This document shows positions 1-8,487 of a stretch of 31,368 nt of DNA, piece by piece; positions within the stretch are counted from its first letter, which is position 1, and each line of letters starts with the position of its first letter. The position numbers and the translations under genes were made by a program. The notes beneath the pieces are model-generated. The model had not been told where the DNA came from. It ran no database searches and worked only from the letters and a program-made list of their open reading frames with translations. This stretch comes from Victivallaceae bacterium. Its GTDB lineage: Bacteria; Verrucomicrobiota; Lentisphaeria; Victivallales; Victivallaceae. Where the stretch lies: contig JAEDIJ010000022.1 in the NCBI GenBank assembly GCA_016292515.1, positions 1-31,368 of the forward strand, given 5' to 3'.

Positions 1-1
1 C

Positions 2-73
2 GATCAGACGAAGTGCATCAAGTGCGGCGCCTGCATCGACGGTTGCCCGAAGAAAGCTATTGTCAAGGATTAA
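2..73 (+). CDS. hydB: HydB/NuoF-like hydrogenase subunit, C-terminal end only
   Basis: Partial gene entering from the left edge; only the last 23 codons and the TAA stop are present. They encode a ferredoxin-type [4Fe-4S] site, CIKCGACIDGCP, followed by a short basic tail. A C-terminal ferredoxin module placed directly before an [FeFe]-hydrogenase catalytic gene is typical of HydB, the flavoprotein subunit (NuoF-like, NAD(H)- and FMN-binding) of multimeric hydrogenases. The stop lies 5 nt before the hydA start, and the hydA ribosome binding site (AAGGA, 65-69) lies inside this gene's last codons, so the two are probably translationally coupled. The flavin and NAD domains are outside the window, so the identity rests on the motif and position. 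A separate small ferredoxin is the alternative. Confidence 0.6.
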   Translation, partial: DQTKCIKCGACIDGCPKKAIVKD

Positions 74-78
74 GACAA

Positions 79-1818
79 ATGAATATGGTCAATCTCACTA
101 TCAACGGCAAGCCGGTTTCCGTGCCGGCAAATTCCACGATCCTCGACGCGGCGCGTGAACTCAACATCAAGATCCCGACGCTCTGCCATTGCAAACTCGG
201 TTGCGGCGTCACCAATCAGCCCGCTTCCTGCCGCGTCTGCGTGGTCGAAGTCGAACGCCGCCGCAATCTGGCGCCCGCCTGCGCGACTCCGGTCATGGAG
301 GGCATGGTCGTCCACACCAACACCCAGCGCGCGCTCAACGCCCGCCGGACGGTGCTTGAACTGATGCTCAGCGATCACCCGCAGGACTGCCTCACCTGTC
401 CCAAAAATCAGGAATGCAGTTTGCAGAAACTCGCCGCCGAATTCGGCATCCGCGAGATCGAGTACAAGGGCGAAGTCAATCACTTCGACGTCGATACTTC
501 GAGCGAAGCGATCATGCGCGATCTCTCCAAGTGCATTATGTGCCGCCGCTGCGAAACGGTCTGCAACAAAGTCCAGACCGTCGGTACGCTGACGGGCTTC
601 GGCCGCGGATTTTCCGCCAAGGTCGGCACGCCCAATCTGATGCCGCTCGCCGACACCAGCTGCACTTTTTGCGGTCAGTGCGTCAACGCCTGTCCCGTCG
701 GCGCGATCACCGGCATCAGTTATGTGAAAAAAGTCTGGGCGGCGATCAACGATCCCTCCAAGACCGTCATCGTCCAGACCGCGCCCGCCGTCCGCGTCGC
801 GGTCGGCCAGGAATTCGGCTTTGAACCCGGCGTGCCGGTGACCGGCAAACTGGTTTCGGGCTTGCGCGCGCTCGGTTTCGACAAGGTTTTCGACACCAAC
901 TTCTCCGCCGACCTCACCATTATGGAGGAGGGCCACGAGATCGTCGAACGCGTCAAGAGCGGCAAAAATCTGCCGATTTTGACCAGTTGCTGCCCCGGCT
1001 GGATTAACTTCATCGAGCACAACTTCCCCGACTTGCTCCACATCCCGTCGAGCTGCAAATCTCCGCAGCAGATGTTCGGCGCGATTGCCAAGAGCTACTA
1101 CGCCGAAAAGATCGGCATCAAACCGGAAGACCTCATCGTCGTTTCGGTGATGCCCTGTCAGGCGAAAAAGTACGAAGCCGCCCGTCCGGAATTCTCCCGC
1201 GACGGCGTCCGCGACGTTGACTGTGTGGTCACGACGCGCGAACTCTGCCGGATGTTCCGGGAGGCGGGTGTCAACCTCGCCAATATGGATGATTCCGAGT
1301 ACGACAGTCCGCTCGGCGATTCGACCGGCGCCGCCGATATTTTCGGCGTGACGGGCGGCGTGCTGGAAGCCGCCTGCCGTTCGGTCTACTTTATGCTCAA
1401 CGGCAAGAATCTCGAAGGCGACGCGATCAACTTCCGCGCCGTCCGCGGACTCGACGGCATCAAGGAAGCCACCGTCCGCATCACGCCGGACAAGAGCATC
1501 AACGTCGCCGTCTGCTCCGGTTTGGGCAATGCCCGCAAGGTGCTGGAAATGGTGCGCAAGGAGCCCGATCGCTTCCAGGCGATCGAGATCATGGCGTGCC
1601 CCGGCGGTTGCATCAACGGCGGCGGACAGCCTTTCCTCCACGGCGAGACCGATCTTCTGGAAAAGCGTATGAGAGGTCTCTACTGCGAGGATGAGCGCAA
1701 GGCGAAACGTTGCAGCCACGACAACCCCGATATTCAGAAACTCTATCAGGAATATCTCGGCGAGCCGGGCAGCGAAAAAGCGCATCATTTGCTGCATACG
1801 GTCTATCATCAGAAATAA
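79..1818 (+). CDS. hydA: [FeFe]-hydrogenase catalytic subunit (HydA, multimeric NAD(H)-linked type)
   Basis: 579 residues. It interconverts protons and H2 at a cytoplasmic H-cluster. Domains in order: N-terminal [2Fe-2S] ferredoxin (cysteines at 36/38, 51, 54, 68); His-Cys [4Fe-4S] site (H100, C104, C107, C113); two [4Fe-4S] motifs (C152-155-158-162 and C195-198-201-205); then the H-cluster domain with all three signatures: TSCCPGW (302-308), MPCQAKK (358-364) and MACPGGC (505-511). Length and domain order match the A subunit of trimeric HydABC enzymes, many of which bifurcate electrons between NADH and ferredoxin. Bifurcation itself cannot be read from sequence. The start at 79 was chosen because AAGGA sits 9 nt upstream and the ferredoxin domain begins there; an in-frame extension back to 13 would run through hydB. 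A monomeric ferredoxin-type hydrogenase is less likely given the hydB remnant upstream. Confidence 0.95.
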   Translation: MNMVNLTINGKPVSVPANSTILDAARELNIKIPTLCHCKLGCGVTNQPASCRVCVVEVERRRNLAPACATPVMEGMVVHTNTQRALNARRTVLELMLSDHPQDCLTCPKNQECSLQKLAAEFGIREIEYKGEVNHFDVDTSSEAIMRDLSKCIMCRRCETVCNKVQTVGTLTGFGRGFSAKVGTPNLMPLADTSCTFCGQCVNACPVGAITGISYVKKVWAAINDPSKTVIVQTAPAVRVAVGQEFGFEPGVPVTGKLVSGLRALGFDKVFDTNFSADLTIMEEGHEIVERVKSGKNLPILTSCCPGWINFIEHNFPDLLHIPSSCKSPQQMFGAIAKSYYAEKIGIKPEDLIVVSVMPCQAKKYEAARPEFSRDGVRDVDCVVTTRELCRMFREAGVNLANMDDSEYDSPLGDSTGAADIFGVTGGVLEAACRSVYFMLNGKNLEGDAINFRAVRGLDGIKEATVRITPDKSINVAVCSGLGNARKVLEMVRKEPDRFQAIEIMACPGGCINGGGQPFLHGETDLLEKRMRGLYCEDERKAKRCSHDNPDIQKLYQEYLGEPGSEKAHHLLHTVYHQK

Positions 1819-1845
1819 GGGGATGTCCCCCGTTTTCTGAAATAC

Positions 1846-1880
1846 GGCGCCGTGATCCTGATTTCCGGGATCGCGGTGCC
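1846..1880 (+). terminator. Hairpin after hydA, probable terminator
   Basis: 13-bp stem (arms 1846-1858 and 1868-1880, 9-nt loop). In plus-strand RNA every position pairs, with two G.U wobbles; in minus-strand RNA those two positions would be A/C mismatches, so the structure appears selected on the plus strand. The following stretch is pyrimidine-rich (CUCUUCUUC) rather than a pure U tract, so termination may be weak. Confidence 0.5.
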
Positions 1881-1909
1881 GCTCTTCTTCAAAAACGATC
1901 GGATCAAAA

Positions 1910-2884
1910 ATGATTTTTCCGGAAAAAGTCCTCGTGACGGGCGGTGCGGGTTTCATCGGGAGTTTTCTCGTTGAAGCACTTTTGTCGCGCCATTGTCAGG
2001 TGTTTGTCGCCGATGATTTTTCGACGGGAAGCCGCGATAATCTCGGTGCCGTCGCCGGTCATCCCGGCCTCGTCGTCGAGGAATTGGACATCACGCGCGA
2101 TGCGGAAAAATTAGCCGCGCTGGTGCGCGGGGTCGACGCCGTCGTCCACCTCGCCGCCGCCGTCGGCGTCGATCTGATCGTCAATGATCCCGTCCGCTCG
2201 ATCACGACCAATGTCCGCGGTACGGAAAATCTGCTGAGTTGCGCCGCGAAATACGGCAAACGTACCATCATTGCCTCGACGAGCGAAGTCTACGGGAAAT
2301 CGGAAAAGGAACTTTTTTCCGAAAAAGACGATCCCGTCCTCGGTTCGCCTTATTTTTCGCGGTGGAGTTACGCCTGCGGCAAACTGCTCGACGAATTTCT
2401 GCTGATGGCGCTCTGGCAGAGCCGGAATTTCCCCGGCACGGTCGTCCGCTTTTTCAATACGGTGGGGCCCCGGCAGACGGGACGTTACGGAATGGTCTTG
2501 CCGCGCTTCGTTGCCGCCGCGCTCAAAAACGAGCCGCTCCGCGTTTTCGGCGACGGAAAACAGTCGCGCTGTTTCTGCCACGTCAAAGACGTCGTGCGCG
2601 CATTGCTGCTGTTGCTTCCGGAGGAAAAAAGTTTCGGCAACATCTACAATATCGGGAGTTGCGAATTGATTTCGATCGGCGATCTCGCCCGGCGTGTGAT
2701 CGGGCGTACCGGAAGTTCTTCTCAAATCGAGATCGTGCCTTACAGCGTGGCGTATCCCGTCGGATTTGAGGATATGCGCCGCCGGAAGCCCGATACGCGC
2801 GCGCTTGCCGCATTGACCGGCTGGCAGGTCGGGCATACGCTTGACGACATCATCGACGACATCGTTGCAAGTTTCAACGCTTGA
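1910..2884 (+). CDS. NAD-dependent nucleotide-sugar epimerase/dehydratase (extended SDR)
   Basis: 324 residues. Family role: NAD(P)-dependent epimerisation, dehydration or decarboxylation of a nucleotide-activated sugar for surface polysaccharide or sugar interconversion. The Rossmann motif TGGAGFIG is at residues 10-17, the acidic residues after strand beta-2 are in VADDFSTGS, the catalytic serine/threonine region is TSEVYGKS, and the catalytic pair is Y154-x3-K158. Length is normal for UDP-glucose 4-epimerase or UDP-glucuronate decarboxylase-like enzymes; the substrate cannot be assigned. It starts just after the hydA hairpin with only a weak ribosome binding site (GGATC), so expression is unclear. 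Its 3' end overlaps the convergent AraC-type gene by 11 nt. Confidence 0.85.
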   Translation: MIFPEKVLVTGGAGFIGSFLVEALLSRHCQVFVADDFSTGSRDNLGAVAGHPGLVVEELDITRDAEKLAALVRGVDAVVHLAAAVGVDLIVNDPVRSITTNVRGTENLLSCAAKYGKRTIIASTSEVYGKSEKELFSEKDDPVLGSPYFSRWSYACGKLLDEFLLMALWQSRNFPGTVVRFFNTVGPRQTGRYGMVLPRFVAAALKNEPLRVFGDGKQSRCFCHVKDVVRALLLLLPEEKSFGNIYNIGSCELISIGDLARRVIGRTGSSSQIEIVPYSVAYPVGFEDMRRRKPDTRALAALTGWQVGHTLDDIIDDIVASFNA

Positions 2885-3737
2885 CGTTTCCCTTGCGGTA
2901 CGCCCCCGGCGTCATTCCGTAGTACTGGCGGAAAATGTGCAGGAAATGGCTGGCGTCGTAAAATCCCCACTCGTCGGCGATCTCCTTAAAGGAAAGATCG
3001 CTTGCCGCCACGGCGTTTTTCGCATTGCTCAACCGGTAACGCACTTCGTACTGGGCAAAGGTCGTGCCGGTGTACTTGCGGAAAAGTTCTCCGAAACGGC
3101 TGGGACTCAAATGGCATTCCTCCGCGGCGCTTTCCAGCGAAACGGGAACTCCCGGCTGTTTGCGCGGCAACATCAGCGCGGGGCGGATGCGTTCAAACCC
3201 CGTCTTGGCGGCAAGGGCGGATCCGTCGCGCAGAAACGGCCGCAACAGCGTCGCGTAGATCTGGTGAATGGTCAGCCACGCTTCAAAGCGCGAACATTCG
3301 TCGGGGACGGGCATCTGGGCGATCCCGCGCAGTTTTTCCCCGTAGGAAAACAAGGAGGGACGCTCTTCGGAATTCAAAAGTGCGTGACGCTCCCGGACGC
3401 TGTGCGAAAACGGCGCGAGAAAGGGAAGTTCCCATCCGTTGAAACCGTTGCCGAGGTCTTCGAGTAAAAAGGAGGCGACGACCGCTTCGTGGTCGGCGGA
3501 CTGCCGGAGCGCGGAGTGCGGTTCGAGCGGACTGGTCAGCCAGGCGTTTCCGGCGTCGAAATGCAGTTCCTCCCCGTCGCTCCATCCGTCGTGCGAACCG
3601 GCGAGCATAATGCCGAGATGGATGTGACTGTGCATATCGATCTCCTCCGTCGGCAACATTTTTTCCGGCGGAAAGTACTCCAAGCGGAAGGGCGTTTGCG
3701 CGGGAAAACAACTTGGATAATAGACGTAGTGTGCCAT
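2874..3737 (-). CDS. AraC-family transcriptional regulator
   Basis: 287 residues. The N-terminal part (about 30-110) resembles a cupin sensor (HSHIHLGIMLAG followed by a beta-rich stretch). The C-terminal 100 residues form the double helix-turn-helix of the family: first helix pair around SLESAAEECHLSPSRFGELF, second around SFKEIADEWGFYDASHF, then a conserved MTPGAYRKG ending. Such proteins usually activate sugar-use genes after binding a carbohydrate. It is divergent from the MFS transporter and secreted hydrolase genes, which suggests it controls them; the 160-bp spacer would hold the operators. The start follows a weak GAG-type site. The last 11 nt overlap the convergent epimerase gene. 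The effector is unknown. Confidence 0.9.
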   Translation of the reverse strand: MAHYVYYPSCFPAQTPFRLEYFPPEKMLPTEEIDMHSHIHLGIMLAGSHDGWSDGEELHFDAGNAWLTSPLEPHSALRQSADHEAVVASFLLEDLGNGFNGWELPFLAPFSHSVRERHALLNSEERPSLFSYGEKLRGIAQMPVPDECSRFEAWLTIHQIYATLLRPFLRDGSALAAKTGFERIRPALMLPRKQPGVPVSLESAAEECHLSPSRFGELFRKYTGTTFAQYEVRYRLSNAKNAVAASDLSFKEIADEWGFYDASHFLHIFRQYYGMTPGAYRKGNVKR

Positions 3738-3801
3738 AGCTCAAATCTCGAAAACGTTGTTTTTTACAATTTTTCCGTCAGGGTATACACCGGAAAAATC
3801 C

Positions 3802-3839
3802 TTGTAATAAAAGACGTTTCCGTGTATGTTATAAACATA
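3802..3839 (+). promoter_or_regulatory. Candidate promoter and inverted repeat before the MFS transporter gene
   Basis: TTGTAA (3802-3807), 17-nt spacer, TATGTT (3825-3830): each hexamer matches the sigma-70 consensus at 4 of 6 positions. The -10 overlaps an inverted repeat TATGTT-ATA-AACATA (3825-3839) that could be an operator. The rest of the divergent spacer (3738-3899) is A/T-rich with no other clear signal. Confidence 0.4.
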
Positions 3840-3899
3840 ATACGAAAATGAAAAAAATACAAGTCGATTTTTAGAATTTTTCCGCGGAGGAAATCGAAT

Positions 3900-5054
3900 A
3901 TGCTGAAATTTTTCACCCGGAGCATTCCGGTCGTCGTCAATTTCATTCAGCACGGATTCGGGTTCTTTTTCGCCGCGCTGATCGCGGCGATGGGCGGCAG
4001 CGGCTGGCAGGTCAGTCTGCCGGGCGTCGCCGCCGGGATCGTCTATCCGGTATCGACGTTTCTCGTCGGCAAACTCATCACGCAGAAACGTTTGACGGCG
4101 CTCATTGCCGCAAGCGGCATCCTTATCGCGACGGCGGCGGCGGGAATTTTCTTTTTGAACAGTTTCTGGTGGCTCGTCGCGTGGAGCATCGTCGTCAACG
4201 TCGCCGTGACACTGCACGCGGTACCGATCCAGCTTCTGCTCCGGCGCGTGCAAGGCGGCCGCGCCGAAGATCGCGGTCTGATCAAAACGGTGTCGATCTA
4301 CCTTGTCGGCGTCAGCATCGGGCAGGGACTCGGCGTCCTTTTGTGCGGACATATTTCCAAGACGGTCTTTTGCGCGACGGGGGGCGTGCTCGGACTTCTG
4401 ATGGTCGCCGTGATGATAGCGGTTTCCCGCGCCTATCCGCCAGTGGCTGAACTTCCGGCGGAAAAGGCGGAAAAAACACCGGAGACTTCCTCCGGAAAAA
4501 TCCCGAAAACCGTCGTCGCCGGGTGGGTGCTCGTCGGCTTGATCTCGCTGGGGTTGTCGATGATGACGGCGAGCGTCACTTATCGCGGAAACATCCTCGG
4601 TTTTTCCGAAGCGGTATGCGCCGACGTGCTGTCGACGCGCTCATTCGTCGAGGGAGTCGTCGTGTTTCTTTTGATCTTCTCCCGGAAGTGGGTCGATCTC
4701 CGCCATGTCCCCGCCGGACTTGCGACGGTTTTTACCGCAAGTTTTGCTCTTTTTGCTTTCGGCGCGACGGCGGCGTTTTTTTTCACGGCTTCCGCCCTTT
4801 TCGGCATCGCCCTCGGGATGGGACTTTTTTACGTCAGTTATCACGCGCTTCAAGCGTCGGGGAGCAACGGCAAATACTGCGTCGTCAGCGAGATCGTCGT
4901 CGGCGTGACGCAGTTTCTCGGTCCCGTCTGCGGTTCGGCGGCGACGCCGCAAACAAGCGGACTTCCCTTCGCGGTCGCGGCGACGGTTGCCGTTGCCGTG
5001 ACGCTTTTTCTCATTTTCTTTTTGCGCGGCAAAGACAATGGTTGTACGGCATAA
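3900..5054 (+). CDS. Major facilitator superfamily-like transporter
   Basis: 384 residues, very hydrophobic, with about 12 predicted membrane segments in two halves joined by a polar loop (about 182-200, rich in Glu, Lys and Pro). Length and layout match MFS uptake or efflux carriers; I see no substrate signature. GGAGG at 3886-3890 lies 9 nt before the ATG. It lies between the divergent AraC-type gene and the secreted hydrolase gene (57-nt gap), so import of a sugar released by that hydrolase is the natural guess, from context only. Confidence 0.75.
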   Translation: MLKFFTRSIPVVVNFIQHGFGFFFAALIAAMGGSGWQVSLPGVAAGIVYPVSTFLVGKLITQKRLTALIAASGILIATAAAGIFFLNSFWWLVAWSIVVNVAVTLHAVPIQLLLRRVQGGRAEDRGLIKTVSIYLVGVSIGQGLGVLLCGHISKTVFCATGGVLGLLMVAVMIAVSRAYPPVAELPAEKAEKTPETSSGKIPKTVVAGWVLVGLISLGLSMMTASVTYRGNILGFSEAVCADVLSTRSFVEGVVVFLLIFSRKWVDLRHVPAGLATVFTASFALFAFGATAAFFFTASALFGIALGMGLFYVSYHALQASGSNGKYCVVSEIVVGVTQFLGPVCGSAATPQTSGLPFAVAATVAVAVTLFLIFFLRGKDNGCTA

Positions 5055-5111
5055 AATTTGCGGATGAATAAAAAAGAGTGTACCTTAAATAAAAGATCAA
5101 GGAGGATCGCA

Positions 5112-8100
5112 ATGAAAAAAAGTTGTCTGTTTTTGGGGGCTTTGGCGTTTGCCGTTTCCGCAACGGCAGCGGAATTCCGCATCGAGCCGGAATTTTTCAA
5201 CGATTTGAAATTCTGGCGTAAAAGCCTTGACGCCAACACCTCCGGACGCTGCCAGATCACGGCGGACAAAAACGCCAAAAACACGATCAGCGAAACTTAT
5301 CAACTCCCCGAAGGTGGCACTTATTATGTCTGGGTACGGAGTTTCAGCTACGGCGCGAACAGCCGGAAATTCAAACTTTTCATCAACAACAAGGGGCTCG
5401 GCTCTTTCGGCGACGGCGTGATCCCCGCCGGACAGGAAAGTCCCTCGCTCTGCTGGGAAAAGGCGAAAAAGACGCTCGAACTTCCCGCCGGAAATCTCAA
5501 AGTCCAGATCGCTCCGATCTCCCCTTACAGCCGCATCGACACGGTGATTTTGACGACCGACGCCGATTTTGTCCCCTCCAACGTCAAGGCGGAGATCGAC
5601 GCCTTGACCGAGTTGCCGCCGCCCAAAATGGATCCCGCAGAAGTGGCGAAAAAAATGTTTCCGCATCCCAAAGCCAAGGGCAACGGCGAAGCGATGCTCG
5701 TCCTTTCCGGCGGGCGTCCGTGGACGGGAACGGAATTCGGCGACTGCTACGTCGATGCCGGAGCCAAAGTCCTGACGCTGACTTCCACGCATCTCGCGGG
5801 CGAGGGCGGCGCGCCGATCCGGGCGATGCTCAACGACAGTTTTGAACCTCCCGCCGCCGACGGCGTCGCGGTCGAATTTCAGCGTCTCGCCGATTACAAA
5901 TGCATCGTCATCAACAATATCCCGGAGAAAAATCAGGAGAAACTCTTTTCCGCCGACCGCATCGCCGCATTGAAACGCTTTGTGGAAAACGGCGGCGCGT
6001 TGCTGTTGACGGTCAACGCGCCCGCCGCGCTCGGCGATCTTTTGCCCGTCGTCGAAAAAGAAGGTGCCGATTACGACGATGCCGTTTTCGTCGAGCGTCC
6101 GGTGGGCGAAAATTTCGCCTTTCTGCCGGAAAAATGGCGCAGTTTCGACCCTTTCAAAACCGTGCAGGCGAAAAGGGGGGCGCAAGTCCTCGCGCAGTTG
6201 AAATCATCCGACGGACAGGTGATCTCCGATTACATCGTGATGCAGACGCTCGGCAAGGGGCGCGTGCTCTTTCTCAACGACAGTTTTTCCCGCTACAACA
6301 AAGTGGCGATGCTGTACAGCTGGGCGTACGGTCGCGCGCTGATGGCGGCACTGGTCAACGAAGCCGCCGGTTTCAAACTTGACGTGCAGAAGTTGATCTA
6401 CCGCCAGTCGCCCTGTCCCGCGCCGCAGACGCTTGCCGCCGTTTCGACGAAAATTTCCGTCCCTGAAATGACGCTTGCCGACAGCGAGGGCGAAGTCCGG
6501 ATCGACGGCAATACCGCGTTTTTCGCCGACGGCGCGAAACTGGAAGTCAACGGCCGCGGCGCGGTCGCGCTGACGATGCCGGGGGCATCCAAGCCTTACG
6601 CCGTCGATTTCAAGCCGCCGCAACTTTACCTCTCGACGACGCAGCAGAAACTTACTTCGGGGACGAGCGAGGCGGTCGATGTCCAGAGCAAAGGCGTTTC
6701 CAAAACGATCTGGAAGTTTGACGGCATTGCCGCCGACGGCAAATACGCCGTTTTGAATTACTCCGCCGCCAACGGCGCAAAAATGCAGTGGATCTTCAAA
6801 AGCGGCAAACTTGCTCTTGACGGACGCACTTATAGTGGCATCGCGCAAAAGGCGAAGATCCTTGCCGCTCCGACGCAGGTAAGTTCATTGATCTCCACGT
6901 GCAAACTCGATCTTGACGCCACGACCTGCCGCCGGATGAATTGCTATCAGCCGCCGCGCGGTTACGTGGAGATCGATTTGAGCGGCAAAGCCGCCGCCGA
7001 CACCCGTCCCTGCAATTTCTTTGTCAGCAGTCAGCCTTTCGGCTACATCAACACGCGAGAGGGCGTCTACGCCGAGATCATCGAAAAGCCCTTTTCGACC
7101 GAGATCCGCTATACGGCGGAAAAAGGCGCGTCGCAAGTCCGCTCCGAAACGAAACAGTTGATCGGCCGCCGCAACGCGCCCGTCGAAGATGAATTTTTCT
7201 GGCAACTGTACAGTCAAGGCAAAGAGAACGGCTGTAACGAATATCTCGCCTTGTGGCAGTTCGTCCGTCATCACCTGCGCCAAAGTGCCGGACTGCGCGA
7301 ATACCCGATCCGTCCTGCCGCCGGATACACCAATATGGCGACCGACGCCGAAGCCGTTGAGGCGATCAAAGCCGCCGGCAAACTCGGCGTGAGTTTCTTT
7401 TATCTGCCGCTTTGCCCCTCGTCGATCAGTTCGCTCGACAGCGACGCGCTGATGAAGCGTTACGCGCAGATCAACTCCTGCGGGATGAAAACCTATCCGT
7501 GGACGGCGTGCGACTACACAGAGGGGACGGGCGACTGGATCTTTCAGAATCATCAGGATTGGCTGATGCGCGACGAAAAGGGCGGCATCTACGCCTATTT
7601 CGGCAATCACCGCGTGATCGATCTTTCCAATCGCGACTTCCTCAACTGGTATTTCGAGAAACTCAAACGCATTTTCGATGCCGGCGTCGGCTACGTCTAT
7701 CTGGATATGGGCGGTCAGGCATCGACCAACGTCAACTTCGTGGGAGCGGAAAGCAACGCCGGGCTGATGAATCAGATCCCGATTTTCCAATACTATCACA
7801 AAAATGACGTCATCTGCGGCGTCGAGGGGATGAATCCCCTTGTCATCGACAATTACTGGTATCGCGAAAAACTCTACGTCCCGATGGGCGGCAGGGAATT
7901 CGCCACGCTCGGCAGCAATCTCGGAACCAATGAAGATGCGTCGTTTGTGCTCAATTACTTCCGCGTCGCGATGTTCGGCACTTACCCGAAGTTTTTCACC
8001 GACGGTTACGCGCAGGGCTTTGAACGCTCTCCCGGCGAGATCGCCAAGATCGACCACGTCGCCAAAATGATGCCCGCCATCCAGACGGCATTGGATTTCG

Positions 8101-8321
8101 GCGTGCCTTTCATCCGCACGACTGAATACGGCACGACCTGGATCAACGATCGGGGCGGCGCGATCTACGTGTGGGACAATGTCGGCAAACTCGACATCGA
8201 ACTTCCCGCGGGATACGAGATCCGCAAGACCCAGATCAGCGATCAGGCGATGCGCGATTTCACGTCGGACGATCTGAAAAACGTGAAGTCCGAAACGATT
8301 TTCATCATCGGCAGAAAATAG
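5112..8321 (+). CDS. Secreted multidomain glycoside hydrolase-like protein
   Basis: 1069 residues. A signal peptide (MKKSCLFLGALAFAVSATAA, then EF) directs export. Apparent domains: beta-sandwich resembling a carbohydrate-binding module (about 21-165); an alpha/beta region resembling glutamine-amidotransferase-like domains found in some glycosidases (about 200-440); a beta-rich linker region (about 450-700); and a C-terminal TIM-barrel-like region (about 730-1040). The barrel has features reminiscent of GH36/GH31-type alpha-glycosidases: WLMRDEKGG (from 817), a VIDLSNRDF segment, and YVYLDMGG, where D865 is the candidate nucleophile. The acid/base residue is not certain. The start at 5112 is fixed by AAGGAGG 6 nt upstream and by the signal peptide; an earlier in-frame ATG at 5058 would bury it. 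It is probably co-transcribed with the MFS gene and regulated by the AraC-type protein. Substrate unknown. Confidence 0.75.
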   Translation: MKKSCLFLGALAFAVSATAAEFRIEPEFFNDLKFWRKSLDANTSGRCQITADKNAKNTISETYQLPEGGTYYVWVRSFSYGANSRKFKLFINNKGLGSFGDGVIPAGQESPSLCWEKAKKTLELPAGNLKVQIAPISPYSRIDTVILTTDADFVPSNVKAEIDALTELPPPKMDPAEVAKKMFPHPKAKGNGEAMLVLSGGRPWTGTEFGDCYVDAGAKVLTLTSTHLAGEGGAPIRAMLNDSFEPPAADGVAVEFQRLADYKCIVINNIPEKNQEKLFSADRIAALKRFVENGGALLLTVNAPAALGDLLPVVEKEGADYDDAVFVERPVGENFAFLPEKWRSFDPFKTVQAKRGAQVLAQLKSSDGQVISDYIVMQTLGKGRVLFLNDSFSRYNKVAMLYSWAYGRALMAALVNEAAGFKLDVQKLIYRQSPCPAPQTLAAVSTKISVPEMTLADSEGEVRIDGNTAFFADGAKLEVNGRGAVALTMPGASKPYAVDFKPPQLYLSTTQQKLTSGTSEAVDVQSKGVSKTIWKFDGIAADGKYAVLNYSAANGAKMQWIFKSGKLALDGRTYSGIAQKAKILAAPTQVSSLISTCKLDLDATTCRRMNCYQPPRGYVEIDLSGKAAADTRPCNFFVSSQPFGYINTREGVYAEIIEKPFSTEIRYTAEKGASQVRSETKQLIGRRNAPVEDEFFWQLYSQGKENGCNEYLALWQFVRHHLRQSAGLREYPIRPAAGYTNMATDAEAVEAIKAAGKLGVSFFYLPLCPSSISSLDSDALMKRYAQINSCGMKTYPWTACDYTEGTGDWIFQNHQDWLMRDEKGGIYAYFGNHRVIDLSNRDFLNWYFEKLKRIFDAGVGYVYLDMGGQASTNVNFVGAESNAGLMNQIPIFQYYHKNDVICGVEGMNPLVIDNYWYREKLYVPMGGREFATLGSNLGTNEDASFVLNYFRVAMFGTYPKFFTDGYAQGFERSPGEIAKIDHVAKMMPAIQTALDFGVPFIRTTEYGTTWINDRGGAIYVWDNVGKLDIELPAGYEIRKTQISDQAMRDFTSDDLKNVKSETIFIIGRK

Positions 8322-8350
8322 CATCGTTTGCGGTAACGCAAGCGTGACGG

Positions 8351-8385
8351 AGAGTTGCGGGATTTCCGCAACTCTTCTTTTTTTT
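8351..8385 (+). terminator. Rho-independent terminator of the hydrolase gene
   Basis: Perfect 10-bp stem AGAGTTGCGG / CCGCAACTCT (8351-8360 and 8366-8375), loop GATTT, followed by TCTTTTTTTT. It is 29 nt after the stop codon at 8321. Confidence 0.9.
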
Positions 8386-8430
8386 CGCGGCAGGTACAGA
8401 CCCCGCCCGTGGCTGGTGAAGGGGGGAAGT

Positions 8431-8458
8431 AAAAAAAGGGGGCGGAAATTCCGCCCCC
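8431..8458 (-). terminator. Rho-independent terminator of nrdD
   Basis: Stem GGGGGCGG / CCGCCCCC (8438-8445, 8451-8458) with a 5-nt loop. On the minus strand it is followed by seven T residues (8431-8437), placed 30 nt past the nrdD stop. On the plus strand a shorter run (CTTTT) follows, so it may work both ways. Confidence 0.85.
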
Positions 8459-8487
8459 CTTTTGCTCTCATTGCGTGCAGATGACTT

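Noticed and set aside
70..1956. 628-codon open frame opposite hydA
   Set aside because: Shadow ORF. The GNC-rich codon use leaves the complementary frame free of stops. No ribosome binding site, low-complexity Asp/Val/Ala/Arg product.
2874..2884. Frameshift or assembly error at the epimerase/AraC overlap
   Set aside because: Both proteins are full length with normal C-termini; an 11-nt convergent overlap is unremarkable, as is the 8-nt one at 27303-27310.
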